This document shows, piece after piece, positions 6,481 through 14,422 of a DNA stretch of 28,167 nucleotides; the stretch's first letter is position 1, and every line of letters starts with the position of its first letter. This DNA comes from Pseudomonadota bacterium (GTDB lineage: Bacteria > Pseudomonadota > Alphaproteobacteria > Rhizobiales > Xanthobacteraceae), in contig JAEXYA010000020.1 in assembly GCA_023451825.1 (NCBI GenBank), positions 1 through 28,167 of the forward strand, given 5' to 3'. Position numbers and translations under genes: made by a program. Below the pieces are notes generated by a model. The model was not told where the DNA came from, searched no databases, and saw nothing but the letters and a program-made list of their open reading frames with translations.

Positions 6481-8352
6481 ATGACGACCACCGACACCGC
6501 TGCACCCGTTTCCCAGCCGTTTCAGGCCGAAGTCGCCGAATTGCTGAACCTGATGGTTCACTCGGTCTATTCCGAGACCGACATCTTTTTGCGTGAGCTG
6601 GTCTCGAACGCGTCGGATGCTTGCGACAAGCTCCGTTACGAAGCGATCGCCAATCCGCAGCTGAACCCTGAAGGTCAGTCGCCCACCATCACCATCATTC
6701 CGGACAAGGACGCGAATACGCTCACCATTGTCGATACCGGTATCGGCATGGATCGGCAGGAGCTGATCGACAATCTCGGCACCATCGCCAAATCCGGCAC
6801 CAAATCGTTCCTGTCCCGCCTCACCGAAGCCAAGGATGGCGCCGGCCTGATCGGCCAGTTCGGTGTCGGCTTCTATGCGGCTTTCATGGTCGCCGAGAAG
6901 ATCGTCGTGACCTCGCGCCGCGCCGGCACCCATGATGCCTTCACCTGGACTTCGACGGGCGGCGCCGGTTTCGAGATCGCGCAGCTCAATGACGGCATGA
7001 GCGTGCCGGCCGGCACCTCGATCGAATTGCAGCTCAAGGACGATGCCAAGAAATATCTCGAGAGCTGGGAGATCGAGCGGATCGTTACGTCCTATTCGGA
7101 CAACATTCAGTTTCCGATCATGCTCAAGGACGGCGACGCCGAGCCGAAGCAGATCAATTCCGCCAGCGCGTTGTGGCAGCGTTCGAAATCCGAGCTGACG
7201 CCGGAAGACTATAGCAAGGCCTACAAGTCGATCGCGCACGCCTATGACGAGCCGGCGATGACGCTGCATTATCGCGCCGAAGGCCGTTACTCCTATGCGG
7301 TGCTGCTGTTCGCACCGGAGAGCAAGCCGTTCGACCTCTTCGAGCCCGAGCGCAAGGGCCGGGTGAAGCTCTATGTCCGCCGCGTCTTCATCACCGACGA
7401 TGCGGATCTGTTGCCGTCCTATCTGCGCTTCATCCGCGGCGTCATCGATGCCGAGGATCTGCCGCTGAACCTGTCGCGCGAAATGCTGCAGAACAATCCG
7501 CAGCTCGCGCAGATCAAGAAGGCGGTGGCGACGCGCGTGGTCAGCGAGTTTGAAGCGCTGGCCGAGAAGGACGCCGAGACCTTCACCAAAATCTGGGATG
7601 CCTTCGGCCCGGTGCTTAAGGAAGGCATCTATGAGGATTTCGAGCGCCGCGAAAAGCTGCTGGCGCTGTCGCGCTTCACCACCACGTCGGGCGAGAAGCG
7701 AACGCTGAAGCAGTATGTCGCCGATCTCAAGCCGAACCAGACCGAGATTTACTACCTCGCCGGTGACAGCCTCGATCGTCTGAAGTCGAATCCGAAGCTC
7801 GAAGCGGCGAAGTCGCGCGGCATCGAAGTGCTGTTGCTGTCGGATGCGGTAGACGCGTTCTGGACCTCGGCGCCGCTGGAATTCGAAGGCAAGCCGCTGA
7901 AATCGCTGAGCCAGGGCGAGGTCAATCTCGACCTCATTCCCGAGGTTGAAGCGGACAACAAGGATGAGCCGAAGCCGGAGGCAGCCGATGAAGCCTCGAC
8001 GATTGCCGTGATCAAGGAAGCGCTCGCCGAGCGTGTTTCGGATGTGAAGGCCTCGACGCGCCTCACGACCTCGGCGTCGTGCCTGGTTGCCGGCGGTCGT
8101 GGTCCGGATCGCGAACTTGAAAAGATGCTGGCGATGCAGAATCGCGGCAGCGTCACCAAGCCGATCCTCGAAATCAATCTGCGCCATCCGCTGGTGACGA
8201 AGATCGCTGGCGCCGACAAGGCGGTGGGCGGCGAAGCCTCGGACATCGCGTTCCTGCTGCTGGAGCAGGCGCAGATTCTCGACGGCGAACTGCCGGAAGA
8301 TCCGGCGGCGTTCGCATCGCGCTTGAACCGCCTGGTGCTGCGCGGGCTGTAA
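6481..8352 (+). CDS. htpG: molecular chaperone HtpG (Hsp90)
   Basis: This 623-residue protein is the bacterial Hsp90, a cytosolic ATP-dependent homodimeric chaperone for client proteins under heat and other stress. The GHKL ATPase site is complete: FLRELVSNASDA (E39, N43, D47), DTGIGM (D85) and the lid segment GQFGVGFYAAF near 126-135. The middle domain has RRVFITDDADLLPSYLRF and the loop NLSREMLQNN, which carries the conserved catalytic arginine. A dimerisation domain follows to the end. Length equals the usual ~624 residues. It appears monocistronic: the upstream gene ends ~110 bases before and a REP-like repeat starts 6 bases after the stop. I could not identify a convincing heat-shock promoter. 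Confidence 0.98.
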   Translation: MTTTDTAAPVSQPFQAEVAELLNLMVHSVYSETDIFLRELVSNASDACDKLRYEAIANPQLNPEGQSPTITIIPDKDANTLTIVDTGIGMDRQELIDNLGTIAKSGTKSFLSRLTEAKDGAGLIGQFGVGFYAAFMVAEKIVVTSRRAGTHDAFTWTSTGGAGFEIAQLNDGMSVPAGTSIELQLKDDAKKYLESWEIERIVTSYSDNIQFPIMLKDGDAEPKQINSASALWQRSKSELTPEDYSKAYKSIAHAYDEPAMTLHYRAEGRYSYAVLLFAPESKPFDLFEPERKGRVKLYVRRVFITDDADLLPSYLRFIRGVIDAEDLPLNLSREMLQNNPQLAQIKKAVATRVVSEFEALAEKDAETFTKIWDAFGPVLKEGIYEDFERREKLLALSRFTTTSGEKRTLKQYVADLKPNQTEIYYLAGDSLDRLKSNPKLEAAKSRGIEVLLLSDAVDAFWTSAPLEFEGKPLKSLSQGEVNLDLIPEVEADNKDEPKPEAADEASTIAVIKEALAERVSDVKASTRLTTSASCLVAGGRGPDRELEKMLAMQNRGSVTKPILEINLRHPLVTKIAGADKAVGGEASDIAFLLLEQAQILDGELPEDPAAFASRLNRLVLRGL

Positions 8353-8357
8353 ATATC

Positions 8358-8446
8358 TGTAGGGTGGGCAAAGGCGCGGAGCGCCGTGCCCACCATTCTT
8401 CGGACGAACAACTGTGGTGGGCACGCTTCGCTTTGCCCACCCTACA
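8358..8446. repeat. REP-like inverted repeat, family A copy 2
   Basis: This 89-base element shares its 15-base inverted ends (TGTAGGGTGGGCAAA at 8358-8372, complement at 8432-8446) and the inner GTGCCCACC/GGTGGGCAC pair with the copy at 2377-2472; the middle differs. It begins 6 bases after the htpG stop. Its right end abuts the AGGAG ribosome site of the next gene. Confidence 0.9.
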
Positions 8447-8455
8447 GGAGCCACG

Positions 8456-8677
8456 ATGAGCGCCGTCTTCGAAAAACTGATCGCCAAATATGCCGAGCGC
8501 GGGGATTTCGAGCGCCTGAAGCAATATCAGGCCGACCGCATCGCCTGGATCGAAAGCATCCGCAACGGCACTTACGAGAAGATGCATCTCGTCGAGGACA
8601 ATGACCCGGTGCCGCTGATCGCCGAGATCGAGCGCGAACTGGCCTGTATCGAGGCCGCGCTGAAGACGCAGCACTGA
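8456..8677 (+). CDS. small coiled-coil-like protein of unknown function
   Basis: This 73-residue protein is not recognised. It is almost wholly helical, with charged heptad-like spacing (FEKLIAKYAERGDFERLKQY, then IAEIERELACIEAALK). No signal peptide or membrane segment is present. The ATG at 8456 has an AGGAG ribosome site 5 bases upstream (8446-8450), which decides the start over longer in-frame options. The ribosome site directly follows a REP-like element, so the gene either has a promoter inside that element or is read through from htpG. Confidence 0.65.
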   Translation: MSAVFEKLIAKYAERGDFERLKQYQADRIAWIESIRNGTYEKMHLVEDNDPVPLIAEIERELACIEAALKTQH

Positions 8678-8795
8678 GCGGGAATTCTGCGCCAAATGAC
8701 ACTTCGGTGATCGCACCGCATCATCCGAAAGTCACACTCGCCAGTTGCGAGCATCTCCCATAGTGTGCCGCCCATAAAAATCCTGGGAGGCACTT

Positions 8796-10001
8796 ATGAA
8801 ACTTGGACTGACGTCCGCTGCCGCACTTTGCGGCCTTTTCCTCGCCACGTCGACGCTGACACCTGCAATGGCTCAGGGTGTCAAGATCGGCATCCTCAAC
8901 GACCAGTCAGGCGTTTACGCCGACTACGGCGGCAAGTGGTCGCTCGAAGCGGCCAAGATGGCGGTCGAAGACTTCGGCGGCGAAGTGCTGGGCGGCAAGA
9001 TCGAGCTCGTTACCGCCGACCACCAGAACAAGCCGGATCTCGCCGTCGCCATTGCGCGTCGTTGGTATGACGTCGAGAACGTCGATATGATCACCGAATT
9101 GACCACCTCGTCGGTGGCGCTGGCGGTGCAGGAACTGTCCGCACAGGCCAAGAAGATCGATATCGTCGTCGGCGCCGCGACGTCGCGCATCACCGGCGAT
9201 GCCTGCACGCCCTATGGTTTCCACTGGTCGTTCGACACCCGCGCGCTCGGCGTCGGGACTGGCGGCGCGCTGACCGAAACCGGTGGCGACACCTGGTTCT
9301 TTCTCACGGCCGACTACGCCTTCGGCTATTCGCTGGAGAAGGACACCGGCGACATCGTGAAGTCCAAGGGTGGCAAGGTGCTGGGCGCCGTGCGTCATCC
9401 GCTGAATTCGTCGGACTTCTCGTCCTTCCTGCTGCAGGCGCAGGCGTCGAAAGCCAAAGTGATCGGCCTCGCCAATGCGGGCCTCGACACAACCAACGCC
9501 GTGAAGCAGGCGGCTGAATTCGGCATCGTGACGGGCGGTCAGAAGCTCGCAGGTTTGCTGATGACCCTGGCGGAAGTGCACGGCCTTGGCCTCAATGCGG
9601 CGCAGGGGCTGGTGCTGACCGAGTCCTTCTACTGGGACCGTGACGACAAATCGCGCGAATTCGCCGAGCGCTTTTTCAAGCGCACCCAGCGTATGCCGAA
9701 CATGATCCAGGCCGGCACCTATTCGTCGACGCTGTCCTATCTCAAGGCCGTGAAGGCAGCCGGCACCAAGGACTCGGATGCCGTCGTCAAGAAGCTGAAG
9801 GAGCTTCCGGTGGACGACGCCTTTGCCCAGGGCGGCAAGGTGCAGGCCAATGGCCGCATGGTGAAGGACCTCTATCTGTTCGAGGTCAAGAAGCCGTCGG
9901 AGTCCAAGAAGCCGTGGGACTATTACAAGCAGCTCGCCGTGGTGCCTGCGGCTTCGGCCTATCCGAGCGCCAAGGACAGCGGCTGCGCACTGACGAAGTA
10001 A
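8796..10001 (+). CDS. ABC transporter substrate-binding protein, branched-chain amino acid (LivK/Peripla_BP_6) type
   Basis: This 401-residue periplasmic protein begins with a Sec signal peptide (MKLGLTSAAALCGLFLATST...AMA-QG, cleavage near residue 27). The mature N-terminus VKIGILNDQSGVYADYGG is typical of type I periplasmic binding proteins of the LivK class, with the serine and tyrosine that usually contact the ligand. Later segments (ETGGDTWFFLTADYAFG, LNSSDFSSFLLQAQASKAKV) follow the family. A strong GGAGG ribosome site (8786-8790) precedes the ATG. No permease or ATPase gene is adjacent, so it is an orphan component in this window. Members bind amino acids, amides, aromatic acids or urea; the ligand cannot be assigned. 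Confidence 0.93.
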   Translation: MKLGLTSAAALCGLFLATSTLTPAMAQGVKIGILNDQSGVYADYGGKWSLEAAKMAVEDFGGEVLGGKIELVTADHQNKPDLAVAIARRWYDVENVDMITELTTSSVALAVQELSAQAKKIDIVVGAATSRITGDACTPYGFHWSFDTRALGVGTGGALTETGGDTWFFLTADYAFGYSLEKDTGDIVKSKGGKVLGAVRHPLNSSDFSSFLLQAQASKAKVIGLANAGLDTTNAVKQAAEFGIVTGGQKLAGLLMTLAEVHGLGLNAAQGLVLTESFYWDRDDKSREFAERFFKRTQRMPNMIQAGTYSSTLSYLKAVKAAGTKDSDAVVKKLKELPVDDAFAQGGKVQANGRMVKDLYLFEVKKPSESKKPWDYYKQLAVVPAASAYPSAKDSGCALTK

Positions 10002-10009
10002 TCGTCTCC

Positions 10010-10088
10010 GTCATTGCGAGGAGCGCAGCGACGAAGCAATCCAGTCTTTGGCCAAAGATCTGGATTGCTTCGCTTCGCTCGCAATGAC
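10010..10088. repeat. REP-like inverted repeat, family B
   Basis: This 79-base element has inverted ends GTCATTGCGAG (10010-10020) and CTCGCAATGAC (10078-10088), an inner pair GAAGCAATCCAG/CTGGATTGCTTC and a palindromic centre around TTTGGCCAAA. It fills the gap between two convergent genes, starting 8 bases after one stop and ending 4 bases before the other. It could serve as a two-way transcription end. Confidence 0.85.
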
Positions 10089-10092
10089 AGCC

Positions 10093-11175
10093 TCAATATC
10101 CCGTCATTTCGAGATAGCCGACGCCGCTATGCGATCCGCTGAATCGCACAGGCCCTTCCCAATAGGAAAATGTCGTCGCCATCCAGCTTTGAGCATTCAG
10201 CGCCGTCGTCTCGATCTGCAATCCGCGCGACGCAATGGCGATCCGCCACACAGTCGGAATCTTCCGTGCCGCGATCTCCGTCACCATCAGTGGCGTCATC
10301 GCAATCGCATCGGACGCCAATTGCATCGACCTTCCGTCCGCCGTGATCCAGTTGCCCGCGAAATAGTGGCTGCCGTCCTTCTGGCGCAGCCGGAACAGCA
10401 TCAGCTTCTCATTGTCCGGCAGATGCAGCGAGAACCAGTCCCAGCCGGTTTGATCGGACGCCAGCGGCTGGCTGGAATATTCGCGGTCCATCCAGGCGCG
10501 GCCGGTCACAGCGATGTCCTTGCCGTCGATCATGAGCGAGCCTGAAGCCGTGAAGTAAGGCTGGCTGTAATAATAGGAGGCCTGCCCGCGCTCCGATTTG
10601 CGGCTGTAGCCGGCGTCGCCTTGCAGCACCAGGGGGCGCTCTGCATCCAGGCGGAGCCTGTAGCTGAGTTTCTCCGCTGCTACGCTGACCTCAAGTGGAG
10701 CGACGTTCATGTCGGAGAAGCCGTCGAGCCCGCGCATCTCCCACGCATCGATCCAGGCGCGGAAGGGCGTAGCCGTCACACCGGCCTGCCCGATGCCGCC
10801 GCGGGCGAATGTCTCTGCCGCGTGATGCGTCGTGGCGGATGTTACGCCGGCATGGCCCATCCAGACCTGGGGCGTCGCCCAACCACTGTCCTGCGTGCTT
10901 GGCGCCATCGCCTGCCGGAACAGCGTCCATTGCGCGCCATAGGCATTGCCGGACGCGTCGGTGAGATTGGCGGTGAGGTACCACCATTCGATGCGGAATT
11001 GCGGATGCGGGCCGTGATCGGCCGGGAAAGTGAGCGCCCGGCCTGGCACCACAGATGCGAAGCCGTCGGCATCACGGCCAAGCCCGGCAAAGCCCTGCGC
11101 CAGTGCTTGCGATGGGCCGAGGCCCGCGAGCGCGAGGCCGCCGATAAAGCCGCGTCGTGTCAGCCTAGCGCTCAT
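10093..11175 (-). CDS. AttH/CrtC-like lipocalin-domain protein, Tat-exported
   Basis: This 360-residue protein has a twin-arginine signal (LTRRGFIGG, then LALAGLGPSQALAQ) and should be folded before export to the periplasm. The FRIEWWYLTANL motif near residues 60-71 and the repeated beta-strand pattern (WDWFSLHLPDNEKLMLFRLR, YFAGNWI) are those of the AttH family, which has two lipocalin-like barrels and is related to carotenoid 1,2-hydratase CrtC. In Agrobacterium, attH follows ABC transporter genes attE-attG; the same order holds here, since this gene overlaps the FtsX-like permease by 11 bases. It probably handles a lipophilic molecule moved by the transporter. True carotenoid hydratase activity is unlikely because no carotenoid genes are near. 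Fold is confident, function is inferred. Confidence 0.88.
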   Translation of the reverse strand: MSARLTRRGFIGGLALAGLGPSQALAQGFAGLGRDADGFASVVPGRALTFPADHGPHPQFRIEWWYLTANLTDASGNAYGAQWTLFRQAMAPSTQDSGWATPQVWMGHAGVTSATTHHAAETFARGGIGQAGVTATPFRAWIDAWEMRGLDGFSDMNVAPLEVSVAAEKLSYRLRLDAERPLVLQGDAGYSRKSERGQASYYYSQPYFTASGSLMIDGKDIAVTGRAWMDREYSSQPLASDQTGWDWFSLHLPDNEKLMLFRLRQKDGSHYFAGNWITADGRSMQLASDAIAMTPLMVTEIAARKIPTVWRIAIASRGLQIETTALNAQSWMATTFSYWEGPVRFSGSHSGVGYLEMTGY

Positions 11176-13627
11176 TGGCGAACACTTTCACGAGTTCTGC
11201 CGGCTGCATCCGTAGCAGCCGCAGGATTGGCAGCAGCGAGGCAAGCAGTGCAGCCAGCATCGCGACACCGAGCAGTTCGATCAGCTGCAGCGGAAAGATA
11301 TAAAATGGCAGCCGCCAGCCGAAGGCCTTCACATTGACGATGGCGATCAGGCACCACGCCACCAGCAGGCCGAGCGGCAACGCCAGCAGCGAGGTGATCA
11401 ACGCCACGCACAGGGTCTTCAAAAGCTCGATGCCGGCGAGGTGTCGCCGCGTCAGCCCGATGGCCCAGAGCGGCGCCAGCTGCGGCAGCCGCGAATTGCT
11501 CAGTGTGAGCAGGCTGGTCAGCAGCGCCACGCCGGCCACGCCGAGCGTGAAGGCGTTGAGTGCGGAGGTGACGGCGAAGGTGCGGCCGAACACGCCGAGC
11601 GCTTCGGTCTTCACGCTGGCCTGATCGGCGAGGTTGCGGCCATCGAGGCCGAAGCGGGTGCGAATGGCATCAATCACGGCCGGCGCGCTCTCCGGCGCGA
11701 CGCGAAGACCCATGCGGGTCTGCGGGCTCTCGGGGAAATGCTTCAGCAGCGCATCGACATTGACCGCAAGCTGGCCCTTGGGATTGCCATAGTCGGCGTA
11801 GATCGCAACGACCTGCAGCGGCCACGATCCGTTTGGCGTCGGCACGGTGATACTCTGGCCGATCGCGAGAGCCATGCGCCGGGACAATTGCTCGCTGACC
11901 AAGGCGCCGTCGCCGTCGCGCACACGATCCCAGGCATCACGCGTGGCATCGAGCAGCGGCCAATGATCGCGGAAGGTCGCATGATCCGGAAGTCCGTTGA
12001 TTTCCACCGGCGCACCGCCAAGCTGCACATCGGCGCGACTGCCGGGCAACACGGCCTTCACATCGGACCGCTGTTTCAGCCAATCCTTGATCTCACGGGC
12101 TTGCGCATCGCTTGCAGCATTGATGTAGACCTCCGAAGACAGGCGGCCATCGAGCCAACCGACAAAGGTGCGGCTGAAACTCTCGACCATGGTGCCGACG
12201 CCGACATTGACCGCCAGCGCCAGCAGCAGCGCCATCAGTGCGAGCGAGAGGCCAGACAGCTGCAGGCGGCTGTCGGCCCAGAACCAGGTGAGGATCGGCC
12301 TTCTTGTGCTGCGTTCACCCGCGGCAAGGACGATACCGAGCATCACCGGCAGCGCAAGCGCAGCGCCGAGCAACAGAGCGGCAAGCACGGCGAAGCCGGC
12401 GATGAGGGAATCGCCGAACCAAAGTAACAAGGCGGCGGCGGTGAAGACGAGCAGCGCGCCGATGCCCTGCAGGCGGAGCCAGCGGTGCTGGGCTTGCTGC
12501 CAGGCATAAGGCTGTGCCGTGGCGAGCAGCGGCAGGCGCACGGCTTTGAGCAGGCTCGATGTCGCGGCCAGCAGCGCGCCGATCACCGAGATCGCGAGAC
12601 CGGCCAGCCACCATTCCGGCTGCAGCGCGAGCTGTCCGGGAATCTGAGCGCCATAGAGCCCGCGCAGGCTGGCGGCGACATCGGGCAGTAGCGAGGCGGC
12701 GATGAGATAGCCGCAGACGAGGCCGATGATGCCGGCCATCAAGGCAATGGTGACGAGTTCGAGGATCAATACCGCATTGAGCTGTCGCGCGGAGACACCG
12801 CAGGCACGCAAGGTGCGCAGCATCGGCAAACGTTGCTCGAAGCCGAGGCCGATGGCGGAATTGACGATGAACAGGCCGACGAAGAAGGACAGCAGGCCGA
12901 AAGCGGTGAGGTTGAGATGGAAACTGTCGGTGAGGCGTTCGAGATCGGTTTCGCTGTCCGGCTGGACGAGACGGAGTTGCTGTCCGGTGACGCTTTCCAA
13001 GGGCGCGCGCGGGCCGTTCGCCTTGCCGATCAGCAGACGCGTGACCTGATCCGGCATCGCCAGCAGCGTCTGCGCGATGCCGATATCGACCACGACAACG
13101 CCCGGCGCGAGGGCTCCTTGGCGTTTGAGCGGTGGTAGCATCCGGCCATTGCCGAGCGTTGGCGTGTCGCCTTCGCGCAGACCGAGCTCGGTCATCGTCT
13201 CGCGCGAGATCAGCGCCTGTCCGGGCGGCGCGATAAAAGCTTGCGCGCCGGATGTGCTGATCTCGGCAGCGGCGCTCGCTTCCGGCGGCATGGTCACGGG
13301 CTCGATGCCGAGCAGGCGCACGCTACGACCTTCGACCTGCGCGCGGGCTTCGAGCACGGGCGACACCGGCCATCCCGCGCGGCGCAGATCGATGAACAGT
13401 TTTTGCGGGAATGCGCCGCCGCTTGGCGACACCAGCATCGGGGTGCGCGTGCCGCCGAAGGCCGCAGCGGCGCGGTCATAGCTGGTACGGGCCTGCTGGT
13501 TCAGCGCCTGTACGCCGCTCCAGAGCGCGGTGGCGGCGATCAGGCCAATCATCAGCGTGGCGAATTGCAGGGGATGCCGGCGCCAGTGGCTGAGCAGCAC
13601 GGCGAGGATCCACAGCGCGCGCCTCAC
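11165..13627 (-). CDS. FtsX-like ABC transporter permease
   Basis: This 820-residue inner-membrane protein begins with a transmembrane helix (residues ~20-42) followed by a large periplasmic region. It has two FtsX-type membrane blocks: helices in the middle (FGLLSFFVGLFIVNSAIGLG, ~240-440, with additional helices) and the last ~120 residues (three helices ending IELLGVAMLAALLASLLP). The single long protein matches permeases that pair with LolD/MacB-class ATPases, which extract or move lipophilic molecules rather than import nutrients. The start is GTG at 13627, overlapping the ATPase stop (GTGA). Its 3' end overlaps the AttH-like gene by 11 bases, so the three genes are translationally coupled. 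Confidence 0.93.
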   Translation of the reverse strand: MRRALWILAVLLSHWRRHPLQFATLMIGLIAATALWSGVQALNQQARTSYDRAAAAFGGTRTPMLVSPSGGAFPQKLFIDLRRAGWPVSPVLEARAQVEGRSVRLLGIEPVTMPPEASAAAEISTSGAQAFIAPPGQALISRETMTELGLREGDTPTLGNGRMLPPLKRQGALAPGVVVVDIGIAQTLLAMPDQVTRLLIGKANGPRAPLESVTGQQLRLVQPDSETDLERLTDSFHLNLTAFGLLSFFVGLFIVNSAIGLGFEQRLPMLRTLRACGVSARQLNAVLILELVTIALMAGIIGLVCGYLIAASLLPDVAASLRGLYGAQIPGQLALQPEWWLAGLAISVIGALLAATSSLLKAVRLPLLATAQPYAWQQAQHRWLRLQGIGALLVFTAAALLLWFGDSLIAGFAVLAALLLGAALALPVMLGIVLAAGERSTRRPILTWFWADSRLQLSGLSLALMALLLALAVNVGVGTMVESFSRTFVGWLDGRLSSEVYINAASDAQAREIKDWLKQRSDVKAVLPGSRADVQLGGAPVEINGLPDHATFRDHWPLLDATRDAWDRVRDGDGALVSEQLSRRMALAIGQSITVPTPNGSWPLQVVAIYADYGNPKGQLAVNVDALLKHFPESPQTRMGLRVAPESAPAVIDAIRTRFGLDGRNLADQASVKTEALGVFGRTFAVTSALNAFTLGVAGVALLTSLLTLSNSRLPQLAPLWAIGLTRRHLAGIELLKTLCVALITSLLALPLGLLVAWCLIAIVNVKAFGWRLPFYIFPLQLIELLGVAMLAALLASLLPILRLLRMQPAELVKVFANER

Positions 13628-14277
13628 GCGATCAATCCCGCGTGGAGATGGACATGTCGGTCCAGCATCGCGGCGAGACGCGCGCTATGGGTCACCATCA
13701 GGAAGCCGCAGCCGCTGCGGGCGACGAGATCGCGTACGAGATGCATCACCTCATTGGCGGTGTCCTCGTCGAGATTGCCGGTGGGTTCGTCGGCGAGCAG
13801 CAGCGATGGCTTCGAGGCGAGGGCGCGGCCGATGGCGACGCGCTGTTGCTGGCCGCCGGAAAGCTGCTCGGGATAGCGCTTCAGCAGCGTGCTGAGGCCG
13901 AGGCGTTCGATCAACTCGCCTTGCCAGGTCGCATCGTGCCGGCCTGAGATGCGCGACTGGAAAGTGAGATTGTCGGCGACGGAGAGCGACGGGATCAGAT
14001 TGAACTGCTGGAACACGAGGCCGAGGCGGTCGCGGCGGAGTGCGGCGCGCTCGGCGTCCTTCAGCCCCGTGATGGCGATGTCGCCCAGCACGATGTCGCC
14101 GCCATCGGCTTCGTCGAGGCCGGCGATCAGATGCAGCAGCGTGCTCTTGCCGCTGCCGCTCTCGCCGGTGAGGGCGACGCTTTCACCCGCGGCGATGGCC
14201 AGATCGACGCCGCGGAGAACGGCGACATTTTCCTGTGCGGACCGATAGGACTTTGTGAGATGACGGACCGTGAGCAT
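13624..14277 (-). CDS. ABC transporter ATP-binding protein (LolD/MacB class)
   Basis: This 217-residue cytoplasmic ATPase energises the FtsX-like permease encoded next. It has Walker A GESGSGKST, the Q-loop FQQFNLIPSLSV, signature LSGGQQQRVAIGRAL, Walker B LLLADEPTGNLDE and the H-loop MVTHS. The DEPTGNLD form is characteristic of the LolD/MacB/FtsE group. ATG 14277 (MLTVRHLTKSY) is chosen because family members begin there; an upstream ATG at 14307 would add ten unconserved residues and lies in a repeat. No ribosome site precedes 14277, but TGCTATACT, an extended -10-like motif, lies about 10-18 bases before it, which would give a nearly leaderless transcript. Confidence 0.94.
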   Translation of the reverse strand: MLTVRHLTKSYRSAQENVAVLRGVDLAIAAGESVALTGESGSGKSTLLHLIAGLDEADGGDIVLGDIAITGLKDAERAALRRDRLGLVFQQFNLIPSLSVADNLTFQSRISGRHDATWQGELIERLGLSTLLKRYPEQLSGGQQQRVAIGRALASKPSLLLADEPTGNLDEDTANEVMHLVRDLVARSGCGFLMVTHSARLAAMLDRHVHLHAGLIA

Positions 14278-14301
14278 GTGGCAGGCAGTATAGCACACCC
14301 A

Positions 14302-14415
14302 TGTCATCCCGGCGAAAGCCGGGATCCATAGTCTGCGTAGATGTGAAGGCTATGGTCGGCAGTGTTCCAATTACAATGTCGGAGGCTATGGGTCCCGGCT
14401 TTCGCCGGGATGACA
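14302..14415. repeat. REP-like inverted repeat, family C copy 1
   Basis: This 114-base element begins TGTCATCCCGGCGAAAGCC (14302-14320) and ends with the matching complement GGCTTTCGCCGGGATGACA (14397-14415). Next to these ends come GGGATCCATA on the left and TATGGGTCCC on the right. It lies 7 bases past the stop of the minus-strand MFS gene and just before the ATPase gene of the ABC operon. A related copy is at 20094-20230. Confidence 0.9.
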
Positions 14416-14422
14416 GATGAAG

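Noticed and set aside
6475..8487. 670-codon open frame on the minus strand across htpG
   Set aside because: It is the mirror of htpG in GC-rich DNA; the product is rich in Arg, His and Gln with no domain, while htpG has full Hsp90 motifs.
11441..12427. 328-codon plus-strand frame across the permease gene
   Set aside because: It is a shadow of the FtsX-like permease, with no domain and skewed composition.
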